From: Paenibacillus contaminans
GTDB taxonomy: Bacteria; Bacillota; Bacilli; Paenibacillales; NBRC-103111
DNA length: 64,000 bases
Assembly: GCF_003285015.1 (NCBI RefSeq)
Contig: NZ_QMFB01000010.1
Location: forward strand, 148,024-212,023
Reading direction: 5' to 3'
A program made the position numbers and the translations under genes. The notes beneath the pieces were generated by a model. It saw only the letters and a list, made by a program, of their open reading frames with translations, was not told the DNA's origin and made no database searches. Positions within the stretch are counted from its first letter, which is position 1, and the number at the start of each line of letters is the position of its first letter. Positions 33,470 to 41,943 of this stretch are shown here, piece after piece.

Positions 33470-33901
33470 ATGACATTTGAAAACCCATCCAGGGAGCATA
33501 TCAAAACGCTGCTGGAGCAAGCCAAAAATGTAGCGGTTGTCGGTTTGTCCGACAATCCGGAGAGGACTTCGTACATGGTTGCGGAAGTGATGCAGAAGCG
33601 AGGTTACCGCATCATTCCCGTAAATCCGAATGCCGAGCGCATTTTGGGTGAAACCTGCTACAAGTCTCTTAGCGACATTCCCGAGCCGATCGATATCGTT
33701 AACGTGTTCCGACGCAGCGAGCTTTGCGTGCCGATTGCGGAAGAAGCGGTGAAAATCAATGCTAAAGTTTTATGGCTGCAGCTGGGCGTCATCAATGAAG
33801 AAGCCGCCGAAATCGCCAAAGCCGGCGGGCTTGAAATGATTATGGACCGGTGCATCAAGGTAGAAGACTCGATTCTGCAGCCGAGACGGGATATTCAATG
33901 A
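33470..33901 (+). CDS. CoA-binding domain protein (YccU-like)
   Basis: A 143-residue single Rossmann-like domain of the CoA_binding_2 family. Seen: the nucleotide-type motif VAVVGLSDNPERTSYMVAE, GYRIIPVNPNAERILGE, the IDIVNVFRRSE strand and VLWLQLGVINEEA. Size and order fit the family. It lies 64 bases after the C39-like gene and overlaps thiE by four bases (ATGA), so it is co-transcribed with thiE. The role is unknown in most bacteria. Confidence 0.88.
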   Translation: MTFENPSREHIKTLLEQAKNVAVVGLSDNPERTSYMVAEVMQKRGYRIIPVNPNAERILGETCYKSLSDIPEPIDIVNVFRRSELCVPIAEEAVKINAKVLWLQLGVINEEAAEIAKAGGLEMIMDRCIKVEDSILQPRRDIQ

Positions 33902-34548
33902 CGGCTGTCCGCCAAACGGTGCGCGAAAGCTTGGCGCTGTACCTGGTCATGGGGCTTGGTGACTTTGCAGGACGACAAGCTGTCGAGATTGCCCGGGAAG
34001 CGCTGGAGGGCGGCGTGACGATGCTGCAGCTTCGCGAGAAGCATGCGCCGCTCAAACAAGTGATAGAGCAAGGGGCGAAGATTCGCGAGCTTTGCCGCGC
34101 CAATGGCGTGCCGTTTATCGTAAACGACAGAGTGGACGTTGCGCTGCTGCTTGACGCCGACGGCGTTCATGTAGGCCAGGACGATTTGCCTTACGGCCTG
34201 GCGCGCAACTTGCTTGGACCCGATAAAATTATCGGCGTTTCTACAGGCTTATGGGAAGAAGCGGTAATTGCGCAAAGAGATGGGGCCGACTATGTGGGAA
34301 TCGGAGCGGTTTATGCCACGGGTACGAAATCCGATGCCGGCGCTCCTATCGGCACCTCACTCATTGCGAAAACCGCCGAGCAGCTTAAGCTGCCGATCGT
34401 GGGGATCGGCGGTATCGATGCGGCAAACGCCGCTCAAGTCGTTACCGCAGGAGCTGACGGCGTCGCCGTGGTCTCGGCGATTACACGCCATCCGCAGCCG
34501 AAAGAAGCCGCACGCGAGCTGCTTAAGGCGATCGGCAAGCTTAAATAG
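33898..34548 (+). CDS. thiE: Thiamine-phosphate synthase
   Basis: A 216-residue TIM-barrel enzyme joining the pyrimidine pyrophosphate to the thiazole phosphate in thiamine synthesis. Seen: LYLVMG, GGVTMLQLREKHAP (substrate loop), FIVNDRVDVALLLDADGVHVGQDDL (metal and pyrophosphate binding, shown in part), IIGVSTG, YVGIGAVYATGTKSDAG and VGIGGIDAANA. The ATG at 33898 overlaps the stop of the preceding gene; the longer reading is rejected. No other thi gene is near, and no TPP riboswitch was seen upstream. Confidence 0.93.
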   Translation: MTAVRQTVRESLALYLVMGLGDFAGRQAVEIAREALEGGVTMLQLREKHAPLKQVIEQGAKIRELCRANGVPFIVNDRVDVALLLDADGVHVGQDDLPYGLARNLLGPDKIIGVSTGLWEEAVIAQRDGADYVGIGAVYATGTKSDAGAPIGTSLIAKTAEQLKLPIVGIGGIDAANAAQVVTAGADGVAVVSAITRHPQPKEAARELLKAIGKLK

Positions 34549-34554
34549 CTAGAT

Positions 34555-34609
34555 AAACCGCTCGAGGTTAACCGGAACGATACGTTCCGATACCTCGGGC
34601 GGTTTTTTT
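34555..34609 (+). terminator. Terminator of thiE
   Basis: A long, partly interrupted stem (AAACCGCTCGAGGT against ACCTCGGGCGGTTT) followed by a T run. Confidence 0.85.
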
Positions 34610-34654
34610 GCATGGAAGGGAAATGCCGATTATTTGAGGCACAGTGTTATTAAC

Positions 34655-34686
34655 TTGACAAAGTATCCAACAGTATCCAATTATAA
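34655..34686 (+). promoter_or_regulatory. Promoter region with 9-bp direct repeat before the coat-like cluster
   Basis: TTGACA (34655-34660) is followed by AGTATCCAA twice (34662-34670 and 34672-34680) and an AT-rich TTATAA. The direct repeat has a 10-bp period, so both copies face the same side of the helix and could bind a regulator. Confidence 0.45.
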
Positions 34687-34769
34687 AAAAACGGCGCACT
34701 GCTGAAAATATAGAAGGCCTCGGGAGGAGCATTCTTGAGGACTAACCGACATTTTTAGGAGGACGACAC

Positions 34770-35555
34770 GTGCAAAACCAATCCTTTATGAATAATAGCT
34801 ATCAGCAATCGCAATTTAGAGGCGGCGCGCAAACAAGCCAATACCAAGGCATGCAAAAATTCCAGCCTACAGGCTTTGTGACATCGGTTTACGGTCAAAA
34901 CCAAGGCCAAAGCCAAGGTCAAGCCGGCCAGGGCTTCGGGTACTCGACAACGCAATATCAGCCGAGCAGCTCGTATTCCGCTTACCAGCCGCAATCACAG
35001 CAGTCTTTCCATACGGCTTCCTACATGGGGAACCAGCCTGGTCACGACAGCTACAAGCGTTCGGATTCGCAAATGCCGAGCCAAAGCTCGTATATCCCGT
35101 CGGCAGCTTCTTACGGTTCGTTCGGATCGTCCTCCTATACGAATCAAACATCCTATGCGCCGCAATCCGCCCAGTCGTTCCATTTGGCTAACTATCGCGG
35201 AAACGAGCAAGGCCACGACAGCTATTTGCACTCCGACTCGCAAACACCCGCTCAAAGCCAATATGGCGGTGCAGGCAGCCAATACCAGCCGAGCTTCATG
35301 AGCGGAAGCAGCCAATATCAATCGGGCTATGCGGGCGGAAACGCGCAATACCAGCCGAGCTTTACAAGTGTAACCAGCCAATATCAACCGATGACAAGCG
35401 GCTTTGCGCAATATGGTCAACAAGCCCAAAACCAACAGTCTTTCCATACGGCCAACTACCGCGGCGATCAACAGGGACATGACAACTATCTTCGTTCCGA
35501 CTCCAGCACGCCTTCGTCGTACGGCATGATGAACAACAGCGGCTTCGCAAGATAA
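34770..35555 (+). CDS. Gln/Ser/Tyr-rich repeat protein, probable spore surface protein
   Basis: A 261-residue low-complexity protein rich in Gln, Ser, Tyr and Gly with no signal peptide. Three copies of a motif QSFHxAxYxGxxxGHDxYxxSDSxxPS start at about residues 78, 135 and 223. Between them are SQYQPSF-type short repeats. The start is GTG at 34770, with AGGAGGA upstream. Directly downstream are two CotF-like coat genes on the same strand, so a spore coat or outer layer role is inferred. I do not recognise a named protein. Confidence 0.72.
   Translation: MQNQSFMNNSYQQSQFRGGAQTSQYQGMQKFQPTGFVTSVYGQNQGQSQGQAGQGFGYSTTQYQPSSSYSAYQPQSQQSFHTASYMGNQPGHDSYKRSDSQMPSQSSYIPSAASYGSFGSSSYTNQTSYAPQSAQSFHLANYRGNEQGHDSYLHSDSQTPAQSQYGGAGSQYQPSFMSGSSQYQSGYAGGNAQYQPSFTSVTSQYQPMTSGFAQYGQQAQNQQSFHTANYRGDQQGHDNYLRSDSSTPSSYGMMNNSGFAR
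35001..35516 (+). repeat. Three coding repeats encoding a GHD-SDS motif
   Basis: Copies of about 78 bases start near 35001, 35172 and 35436 inside the repeat protein gene. They are diverged at DNA level but keep the encoded pattern QSFH, GHD, Y, SDS. Confidence 0.7.
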
Positions 35556-35628
35556 CTTGCAATACGGGAAGCGGGCCTATGGTCCGCTTTTCCGGCTATT
35601 GAAATCCATAAACAGGAGATGAGTTCCC

Positions 35629-35847
35629 TTGCAAAATCAAAATACGACAACGACTAGCGACCGCAGCTTGCTTACCGATAAGGAGCTGCATTACGTGAAG
35701 GACTACTTGTCCTGGGAGCTGCTCGCGATGAAAAAATGCAATGAAGCGGCAAACAACTGCCAGGATGCGCAAATCAAGCAGTTGATCCAGGAGACAGGGC
35801 GTAAGCATCAGCAGCATTACGACGCGATTCTGAGCCATCTGCGATAA
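35629..35847 (+). CDS. Small CotF-like spore coat protein
   Basis: A 72-residue helical protein. It matches the N-terminal helix pair of the CotF/YhcQ coat group (LLTDKELHYVKDYLSWELLAMKKCNEA, then IKQLIQETGRKHQQHYDAIL; shown as two helices). The start is TTG at 35629 with AGGAGATGAG five bases upstream. It lies 73 bases after the repeat protein and 36 before a second CotF-like gene; the three likely form a sporulation-expressed cluster. Confidence 0.8.
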   Translation: MQNQNTTTTSDRSLLTDKELHYVKDYLSWELLAMKKCNEAANNCQDAQIKQLIQETGRKHQQHYDAILSHLR

Positions 35848-35883
35848 GCGTTGAACGAACACAATGTGAAGGAGGAATTTGAC

Positions 35884-36213
35884 ATGGCAGTGGAATTGGC
35901 AATGCCGAAGTCGCCGAACGAACCTCAAGTCAAAGGACCCGAAATGAACGACCGGGACTACATTAACGATATTTTGACGCAAGAAAAATATTTAACCTCC
36001 GGCTATAATACCGGACTGAACGAAATGCAAAATCCGCAGCTGCATCAGACGATCCAGCAGATTTTGAACGATGTGCATCAATCCCAGACGCAGTTGTTCA
36101 ATCTGATGTTCCAGAATGGCTGGTACAAAATGAAGGCTGCGGATGCGCAGGAAATTACGCAGGCTCATACGCAGTTCAATAATTATAAAACGCAATTTCC
36201 TAGCTTTCATTAA
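35884..36213 (+). CDS. CotF-like spore coat protein
   Basis: A 109-residue coat-F domain protein: MNDRDYINDILTQEKYLTSG, helix LHQTIQQILNDVHQSQTQLF, FQNGWYKMKAAD. The last motif is the usual CotF-family signature. The ATG at 35884 has AAGGAGG upstream, which rules out the in-frame upstream start at 35851. It pairs with the preceding CotF-like gene. Confidence 0.88.
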   Translation: MAVELAMPKSPNEPQVKGPEMNDRDYINDILTQEKYLTSGYNTGLNEMQNPQLHQTIQQILNDVHQSQTQLFNLMFQNGWYKMKAADAQEITQAHTQFNNYKTQFPSFH

Positions 36214-36247
36214 GAAAGCTGCGGACATTGCAACGTGTTGTCGGACT

Positions 36248-36277
36248 GCCCTGAATGATTGCATTCAGGGCTTTGTT
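36248..36277 (+). terminator. Terminator after the coat cluster
   Basis: GCCCTGAATG (36248-36257) pairs perfectly with CATTCAGGGC (36262-36271) around an ATTG loop, followed by a short T-rich run. Confidence 0.75.
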
Positions 36278-36399
36278 ATGAGACGAGCTTTGACAAAATG
36301 CGGCTTTGGCTTTACCATCATCTTTAGTACGTTTACAGAACGAACGTTTTTTTTAGGATTCGTATGGTTTCACATATCAATAACTTATAGTTTAAGCGG

Positions 36400-36417
36400 T
36401 AAACGCGACGGCGTTTA
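36400..36417. promoter_or_regulatory. Small hairpin in the leader of the PTS gene
   Basis: TAAACGC-GACG-GCGTTTA, followed by TTTTGTAT, lies 26 bases before the PTS start codon and just upstream of its ribosome site. It could be a weak attenuator. No classic antiterminator (RAT) sequence was seen next to it. Confidence 0.35.
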
Positions 36418-36442
36418 TTTTGTATAGGGGGAGCGCGATAGG

Positions 36443-38338
36443 ATGAACTGGATGGGCAATTTGCAGCAATTGGGCCGTTCTTTAATGCTGCCCACGATCG
36501 TTATTCCGATCGCCGCCATTTTGCTGCGGCTCGGCGCTATGCCCTGGGAAGTCGTTCATCTTGAAACGTTCGGGGACATGCTTCATTTTGCGGGGGAGAC
36601 CATCTTTACTTACCTTCCGTACATATTTGCGATCGGCGTAGCGTTAGGCTTAACCGAGAACAACGGAATTGCGGGAATGTCCGCGCTGCTCGGTTATTAT
36701 TTATTTACGCAAATGACGCAAAAATACATCATGCCGCAGTTTCAGCTCGGCGTTTCCGGCGCGATCATTATTGGTATTTTGGCAGCGCTCTCCTACCATC
36801 GCTTCCGAAATATTCAATTGCCGGAATATATTCAGTTTTTCGGCGGCCACAGGATGGTTCCATTCGTAATGGGCGTCGTGAGCATCATTTTTTCGCTCTG
36901 CATCATCGCTGTCGGTCCTGTGCTTCAGCATGCGTTCGCCGGAGCGGGGGCGATGCTGCTCAAAATGGGCGGCTTCGGCGCATTTTTGTACGGGGTCGGC
37001 TACAGGCTGCTCGTCCCTTCCGGGCTTCATCACATTCTGAATAACGTCTATTGGTTCCAGCTCGGCGCGTTCGAGCGTGCGGACGGCACGATCGTTTACG
37101 GCGACCTGCCGCGTTATTTCGCAGGCGATCCGGATGCGGGCGTATTTATGGCCGGTCTTTATCCGATTATGATGTTTGCGCTTCCGGCCATTGCCCTCGC
37201 GATCGTACAAGAGGCGCGGGAGGATTTGAAAGCGAAGGTGCGCGCGACGTTCGCGACTGCCGCTTTGGCTTCCTTCTTGACGGGAATTACCGAGCCGATC
37301 GAATTCGCGTTTTTATTCGTGGCGCCATATTTGTTTTTCGTTCATGCGATTTTATCCGGCGTCGCGATGTGGATTGCCTATGCGCTGGACATTCGTCACG
37401 GCTTTTCGTTCTCCGCCGGCGCGATCGATTTTATCATCAACGAGCATCTGGCTACCCGCGGACTATGGCTGATCCCGATCGGTCTCGTTTATTTCTCCGT
37501 TTATTACGTCTTATTTCGCTGGGCGATCAGACGATTCCGCATTCCGACACCGGGCCGCGAGGAAGGCTCGCAGCTTGAGGAATGGGCGGGTGACATCCCA
37601 TACCGGTCACCGCTTATTTTGCAGGCGCTCGGCGGCAAAAACAATATTAAGACGATCGAAGCGTGTATTACGCGCCTGCGCTTGACCCTTGCGAACGACA
37701 AGCTGATGGACATCGCCGCTTTGAAGCATTTGGGCGCTGCGGGCGTCATCAGCCTCGGCGGGGGGAACGTTCAGGTCGTATTCGGAACGTATTCCGAGTT
37801 GATTCGCGAAGAAATCGTCAAGGTGACGCGTAAAGACGTTCAGACTGTGCATTTCAGTTCTCCGATGCAAGGCCGGATGATTCCGCTGGATGAAGTGCCC
37901 GACCAAATTTTCGCCAAAAAGCTGGTCGGCGACGGCGTAGCGTTCATACCCGACCGCGGCGAACTCGTTTCTCCCGTGAAAGGGACGGTCGCATTAATTT
38001 ACCCGTCCATGCACGCGCTTGGGCTGAAAACGGAGGAAGGGCTCGAAGTGCTGCTGCACATCGGCATCGACACTTCCCATTTGCAAGGCAAATGGTTTAC
38101 GGCTTATGTCAAGGAAGGCGATCTTGTCGAACCGGGGCAGCTGCTCATCAAATTCAATTTGTCGATGATCAAGAAAAATGCAAAATCGCTTGCAACGCCC
38201 ATGCTGATTACGAATACGGGGCGTGTGCGGTCTTGGAGCTTCGCTCCGTTCAAGACGGTCAAGAAAGGACAGGCGTCGGTCATGTCCGTCGTATTGAAAG
38301 ATGAAGTTCAAGCTGCTGGAGGACAAACGCATGGTTAA
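36443..38338 (+). CDS. Sugar PTS permease, EIICBA fused (glucose/N-acetylglucosamine type)
   Basis: A 631-residue permease that imports and phosphorylates a hexose. Domain order: membrane EIIC (~1-370; ITEPIEFAFLFVAPYLFFVH is the substrate-site motif), EIIB (~385-460; phospho-Cys in EACITRLRLTL) and EIIA (~470-620; phospho-His in VLLHIGIDT). The EIIC sequence (HGFSFSAGAIDFIINEH, IPIGLVYFSVYYVLFRW) looks closer to N-acetylglucosamine permeases than to PtsG, but I would not decide by eye. GGGGGAG precedes the ATG. The gene overlaps ptsI by 8 bases, which joins sugar uptake to general PTS energising. Confidence 0.92.
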   Translation: MNWMGNLQQLGRSLMLPTIVIPIAAILLRLGAMPWEVVHLETFGDMLHFAGETIFTYLPYIFAIGVALGLTENNGIAGMSALLGYYLFTQMTQKYIMPQFQLGVSGAIIIGILAALSYHRFRNIQLPEYIQFFGGHRMVPFVMGVVSIIFSLCIIAVGPVLQHAFAGAGAMLLKMGGFGAFLYGVGYRLLVPSGLHHILNNVYWFQLGAFERADGTIVYGDLPRYFAGDPDAGVFMAGLYPIMMFALPAIALAIVQEAREDLKAKVRATFATAALASFLTGITEPIEFAFLFVAPYLFFVHAILSGVAMWIAYALDIRHGFSFSAGAIDFIINEHLATRGLWLIPIGLVYFSVYYVLFRWAIRRFRIPTPGREEGSQLEEWAGDIPYRSPLILQALGGKNNIKTIEACITRLRLTLANDKLMDIAALKHLGAAGVISLGGGNVQVVFGTYSELIREEIVKVTRKDVQTVHFSSPMQGRMIPLDEVPDQIFAKKLVGDGVAFIPDRGELVSPVKGTVALIYPSMHALGLKTEEGLEVLLHIGIDTSHLQGKWFTAYVKEGDLVEPGQLLIKFNLSMIKKNAKSLATPMLITNTGRVRSWSFAPFKTVKKGQASVMSVVLKDEVQAAGGQTHG

Positions 38339-40067
38339 GGGCATAGGGGCATCATCAGGAGTTGCAATCGGTAAAGCGTTCGTGCTTCCGGCCTGGGAAT
38401 GGGAGCTTCCGGAGAAAATGATCGACGTCGCGGATCTCGCATTCGAGTTCGAGAAGCTGTATGACAGCGTGCGCACGTCACGCGGCGAGCTGGAATCGAT
38501 CAAGCAGGATATTTCCGACATTATCGGTCCCGAGGAATCGCATATTTTCGATGCGCATCTGGCTATTTTGGAAGATCCGATTTTTTTGAATGAAGTGCAG
38601 GAAATTATGCAGCGACAATATAAAGCCGCAGAGGTTGCGGTTAAGGAAACGATCGACAAATTCGTCGGCATGTTTGAAATTTTGGACGACGAATACATGA
38701 AGGAACGCGCGGCTGACATCAGAGATGTCGGCAACCGGCTGCTTAAGCATTTGCTTGGAAATTACGAGCAGCTCGTTCCGCCTGTCGAAGCGCCCTTCAT
38801 TCTTGTGGCCAAAGAAATTGCGCCGTCGCAAATGGTGCATGTCGAACCGGGGCAGGTGCTCGGCATCGTCACGCTGCTCGGCGGAACGACTTCTCATTCG
38901 GCGATTATGGCGCGGGCCATGGGGATTCCGTTCGTGCTCGGCTTGGAGGGCAAGTTGGGGTCGCCCGTTCAAACCGGCGACACGCTTATTATTGACGGCG
39001 ATGACGGAACGGTTTTCGTAAATCCGTGCAGCGTTGAAATCGCGCATTACAGCAAGCGTCAGGAAAAGCTGCACGAACGCAAAGAAAGTCTTAGGGAAAT
39101 CGCCGAATTGCCTTCGGTCACGCAGGACGGCAAGCGGATCGAGCTGAAAGCGAACATCAGCTCGCTGAAGGAGCTGGACGTTGCGCTTCGCAACGGGGCG
39201 TCGGGCGTCGGTCTGCTGCGTACGGAATTTTTGTATATCGACCGAACGACGCTTCCGAAGGAGGAAGAGCAGTTCGAGGTGTACAAAGCGGCGGCCGAGA
39301 AGCTGACCGGCAAACCGCTCGTGATCAGATCGCTGGACATCGGGGGCGATAAGGACGTTAATTTTTTGCCGCTTCCCGAGGAGGAGAATCCGGCTCTCGG
39401 TTACCGGGCGATCCGCATATCGCTCGACCGGCGCGATTTATTCAAGACGCAGCTTAAGGCGATCCTGCGGGCAAGCCATTACGGAAACGTGAAACTGATG
39501 TATCCGATGATTTCTTCGCTTGAAGAGGTGCGCAAGGCGAACGAGGTGCTGGCATTGGCCAAGAAGGAGCTGACGGCCGCCGGACAGCCGTTTAAGGCGG
39601 ACATTGAGGTTGGCATCATGATTGAAGTGCCGGCAGCGGCGGCCATAGCCGATCTGCTGGCGGAAGAGGTCGATTTCTTTAGCATCGGGACGAACGACCT
39701 GGTCCAGTATGTGCTTGCGGTCGACCGGATGAACGAATCGATCGCCCATTTGTACGACCCGTATCACCCCGCCGTTATCCGCCTTCTCCGTCAGACGGCG
39801 GAAGCGGCGCTTCGCAGCGGCATTCCGGTGAGCGTCTGCGGAGAGCTCGCCGGCGATCCGCTGGCGCTGCCGATTTGGCTGGGCCTCGGCATCAACGAGC
39901 TCAGCATGTCGGTTCAAACGCTTCTGCCGCTTAAGGAGTGCCTGTTGGCATCCAGCGAGAACGACGGTAAAGAAACGGTCGAGCTTGCGCTGGCATGCAG
40001 AACCAGCGATGAAATCCGCGAGCTGCTCGAATCTCGCAGGTCAATTTCCGCCGATGCCGAATCATGA
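38331..40067 (+). CDS. ptsI: Phosphoenolpyruvate-protein phosphotransferase (PTS enzyme I)
   Basis: A 578-residue enzyme I, which takes phosphate from PEP and passes it to HPr. The active His is in GGTTSHSAIMARAMGIP, the PEP-binding domain has NGASGVGLLRTEFLY, RSLDIGGDKD and the catalytic Cys in SVCGELAGDP. The chosen ATG at 38331 sits inside the end of the PTS gene with GGAGG upstream; the longer reading adds only 10 residues. Typical Bacillus operons place ptsH just before ptsI. Here no ptsH is adjacent, so HPr must be encoded elsewhere. Confidence 0.95.
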   Translation: MVKGIGASSGVAIGKAFVLPAWEWELPEKMIDVADLAFEFEKLYDSVRTSRGELESIKQDISDIIGPEESHIFDAHLAILEDPIFLNEVQEIMQRQYKAAEVAVKETIDKFVGMFEILDDEYMKERAADIRDVGNRLLKHLLGNYEQLVPPVEAPFILVAKEIAPSQMVHVEPGQVLGIVTLLGGTTSHSAIMARAMGIPFVLGLEGKLGSPVQTGDTLIIDGDDGTVFVNPCSVEIAHYSKRQEKLHERKESLREIAELPSVTQDGKRIELKANISSLKELDVALRNGASGVGLLRTEFLYIDRTTLPKEEEQFEVYKAAAEKLTGKPLVIRSLDIGGDKDVNFLPLPEEENPALGYRAIRISLDRRDLFKTQLKAILRASHYGNVKLMYPMISSLEEVRKANEVLALAKKELTAAGQPFKADIEVGIMIEVPAAAAIADLLAEEVDFFSIGTNDLVQYVLAVDRMNESIAHLYDPYHPAVIRLLRQTAEAALRSGIPVSVCGELAGDPLALPIWLGLGINELSMSVQTLLPLKECLLASSENDGKETVELALACRTSDEIRELLESRRSISADAES

Positions 40068-40076
40068 TCGAACGCA

Positions 40077-40125
40077 AAAAAAGTCCGTGCCGCCGATATG
40101 CTCTACATCGGTTGCGCGGACTTTT
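40077..40125. terminator. Bidirectional terminator after ptsI
   Basis: AAAAGTCCGTGC pairs with GCGCGGACTTTT (one mismatch) around an inner imperfect repeat, with A run before and T after. It also serves the opposing PfpI-like gene. Confidence 0.8.
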
Positions 40126-40148
40126 ACTAATCTTGGAAAGCAGATTTC

Positions 40149-40673
40149 TTATTTCTGCGCCAACTGATCGCAGAACGCTTTGGCGTAAGGCGGCAAATCG
40201 GGCGGCCGGCGGGCCGAAACGATGTGTCCGTCTACAACGACAGCTTCGTCGAACCAGATAGCGCCGGCATTTTCCATGTCGTCCCGAATGCCCGGCGTGG
40301 ACGTTACGCGGACGCCCTGCAATATTTTGGCCGAGATAAGCACCCATCCGGCATGGCATATTTGTCCGATCGGTTTCCGATCGGCATGCATCTCCTTAAC
40401 AAGCTGAAGCACCTTCGAGTAGCGGCGAAGCTTGTCCGGCGCCCAGCCGCCCGGTACGAGAATGCCGTCGTAATTGGCGCTGTTCGCCTCGTCGAACGAA
40501 AGCTCGGCCGTGGCGGGAACGCCGTATTTTCCGATATACGTCTTTCCCTTCTCCGGTCCGACAAGCCTTACGGTTGCGCCTTCCTCCCTCGCGCGGTAAA
40601 TCGGATACCATAATTCCAGATCTTCGAACTCTTCGTCAACAAGAGCAATGATTTGTTTGTCCTGCAGCCTCAT
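40149..40673 (-). CDS. DJ-1/PfpI family protein
   Basis: A 174-residue protein of the PfpI/DJ-1 amidotransferase-like fold. Seen: the acidic residue motif DEEFEDLELWYP near the start, the nucleophile elbow GQICHAGWVLIS with Cys, and VSARRPPDLPPYAKAF near the C-terminus. Relatives act as general stress proteins, deglycases or hydratases, and their true activities are debated. GGGAGGA precedes the ATG at 40673; the longer upstream reading lacks a site. Converges with ptsI. Confidence 0.9.
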   Translation of the reverse strand: MRLQDKQIIALVDEEFEDLELWYPIYRAREEGATVRLVGPEKGKTYIGKYGVPATAELSFDEANSANYDGILVPGGWAPDKLRRYSKVLQLVKEMHADRKPIGQICHAGWVLISAKILQGVRVTSTPGIRDDMENAGAIWFDEAVVVDGHIVSARRPPDLPPYAKAFCDQLAQK

Positions 40674-40825
40674 TGGTTTGTCCTCCCTTACAGCTAGATA
40701 TCGTTGTGCGCCTGCAGCCATTAAAAAATGGACGCTCCGACGCCGTTCAATCGGTATTGTATCATAGAGAGGAGGGCAAAGCACTTCCCTTGCATGGCTC
40801 CGAGGCGGGCATGACGCCGGTTTGC

Positions 40826-40854
40826 TTGACAGAATGAGGCATTTCTACTAGTCT
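40826..40854 (+). promoter_or_regulatory. Probable SigA promoter of the VanZ-like gene
   Basis: TTGACA (40826-40831), 17-base spacer, TAGTCT (40849-40854), about 40 bases before the gene. The -35 is perfect, the -10 weak. Confidence 0.55.
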
Positions 40855-40892
40855 AGTTGCATACTTGAACCGATAGAATAGGGGCATTAAAG

Positions 40893-41318
40893 ATGCGGAA
40901 TGCGATACGCTGGATGCCTTGCGTGCTTTGGATGGCAGTCATCTTTCTATTATCCGGCCGGACAAGCGACGATATGAACACGATATTGCCATTCTTCCAA
41001 TGGTTCCTGCCTGCGATGCAAAGCTTCGATTGGGGGCATTTTGTCGCCTATTTCATCCTTGCTTTGACTTTCGTATGGGGAATCGGCGGAGAGCGGCCCG
41101 CGCCGCTTATGAAGCTGGCTGCAGTCGGACTATGCTTGCTGTACGGGCTTAGCGACGAATACCATCAATCCTTCGTGCCTGGCCGCATGCCGGATATTTA
41201 CGATATCCGGAACGACGTAATCGGGGCAACGATCGCCATGCTGGTACTGTCTATTCCATTTGTGAAAAGTACATATTCGGCGCTGTACCGAAAGCTCCTC
41301 CCTTCCACAAAATACTAA
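40893..41318 (+). CDS. VanZ-like family membrane protein
   Basis: A 141-residue protein with four hydrophobic segments (about residues 5-21, 45-62, 70-90 and 106-122). The family signature LSDEYHQSFVPGR followed by DIRNDVIGA is present. VanZ is linked to low-level teicoplanin resistance in enterococci, but most family members are unlinked to resistance, so I infer no drug phenotype. It is followed by a YgiT-type gene 85 bases on. Confidence 0.88.
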   Translation: MRNAIRWMPCVLWMAVIFLLSGRTSDDMNTILPFFQWFLPAMQSFDWGHFVAYFILALTFVWGIGGERPAPLMKLAAVGLCLLYGLSDEYHQSFVPGRMPDIYDIRNDVIGATIAMLVLSIPFVKSTYSALYRKLLPSTKY

Positions 41319-41403
41319 GGGTCCGCTAGAAGGAGTTCATCGCGGAAAAGTCGAATACGTGTACCAGAGTAGCATTGTTTTTGGCGTAGAGGAGTGGTCG
41401 TCG

Positions 41404-41823
41404 TTGTCCAGAGCATGTAAGTGCAGCGAACGGATGTCGATTCGTTTGCGGACGGTTATTTACCAGAACAAAGTGGAGATTGAGAACGTTCCGATTTACT
41501 ACTGCGAAGCTTGCGGCAGAAGCGAAGTGTTTCCCGAAGTGAAGCCGGAGCTGACCGGACTCATCGGTAAGCTCGGCGCCAAGCCGGACAAGCAGCAGCT
41601 TCCGTTCCAGGAGCTGAGCGAGCTTGCGCTGCTGATGAAGAAGGCGACGGATGAGAAAAACAAACGGATTCCCGTGGAGAAAATATTGGAGGAGCGCATC
41701 AACGAGCTGCTTGATTTGCTGCTGCTTGCACAGTCGCTTAAAGACGAAGCCTGGGCGGAGGATGCCCGCAGGCGGTTGAAGCAGATTTCGGAGTATGCCC
41801 TATCTACATACGATTTTACGTAG
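41404..41823 (+). CDS. YgiT-type zinc-finger protein
   Basis: A 139-residue protein. The N-terminus has a CxC and a CxxC pair (CKCSERM; YYCEACGRSEVFPEV), which matches a YgiT-like zinc ribbon, and the rest is helical (RINELLDLLLLAQSLKDEAW). The start is probably TTG at 41404, since AGAGGAG lies nine bases upstream. No antitoxin helix-turn-helix is visible and no toxin gene is adjacent, so a toxin-antitoxin role is not supported. Confidence 0.72.
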   Translation: MSRACKCSERMSIRLRTVIYQNKVEIENVPIYYCEACGRSEVFPEVKPELTGLIGKLGAKPDKQQLPFQELSELALLMKKATDEKNKRIPVEKILEERINELLDLLLLAQSLKDEAWAEDARRRLKQISEYALSTYDFT

Positions 41824-41943
41824 TGCATCCGAGCTTGCTAGCTTATACGCAGAACGTTAAAAGCCGACATCCTGTTGGCTTTTCTTTTTTGTTTTTGTTA
41901 GTATGAAATTATAGCAGGTTATTTGGGAAGGATGGGTAATAGT

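Noticed and set aside
34662..34680. Short direct repeats as a possible CRISPR remnant
   Set aside because: Only two 9-bp units, no spacers and no cas genes. They fit a promoter-proximal binding site better.
36390..36442. Possible GlcT/LicT antiterminator (RAT) site before the PTS gene
   Set aside because: There is a small hairpin, but no classic RAT sequence and no overlapping strong terminator, and no antiterminator gene is next to it.
40893..41318. VanZ-like gene as a glycopeptide resistance cluster
   Set aside because: No vanHAX or vanRS partners. VanZ-like proteins are common in Bacilli without resistance.
41404..41823. YgiT-type protein as antitoxin
   Set aside because: No toxin gene or helix-turn-helix accompanies it. 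The zinc-finger part alone does not support a toxin-antitoxin system.
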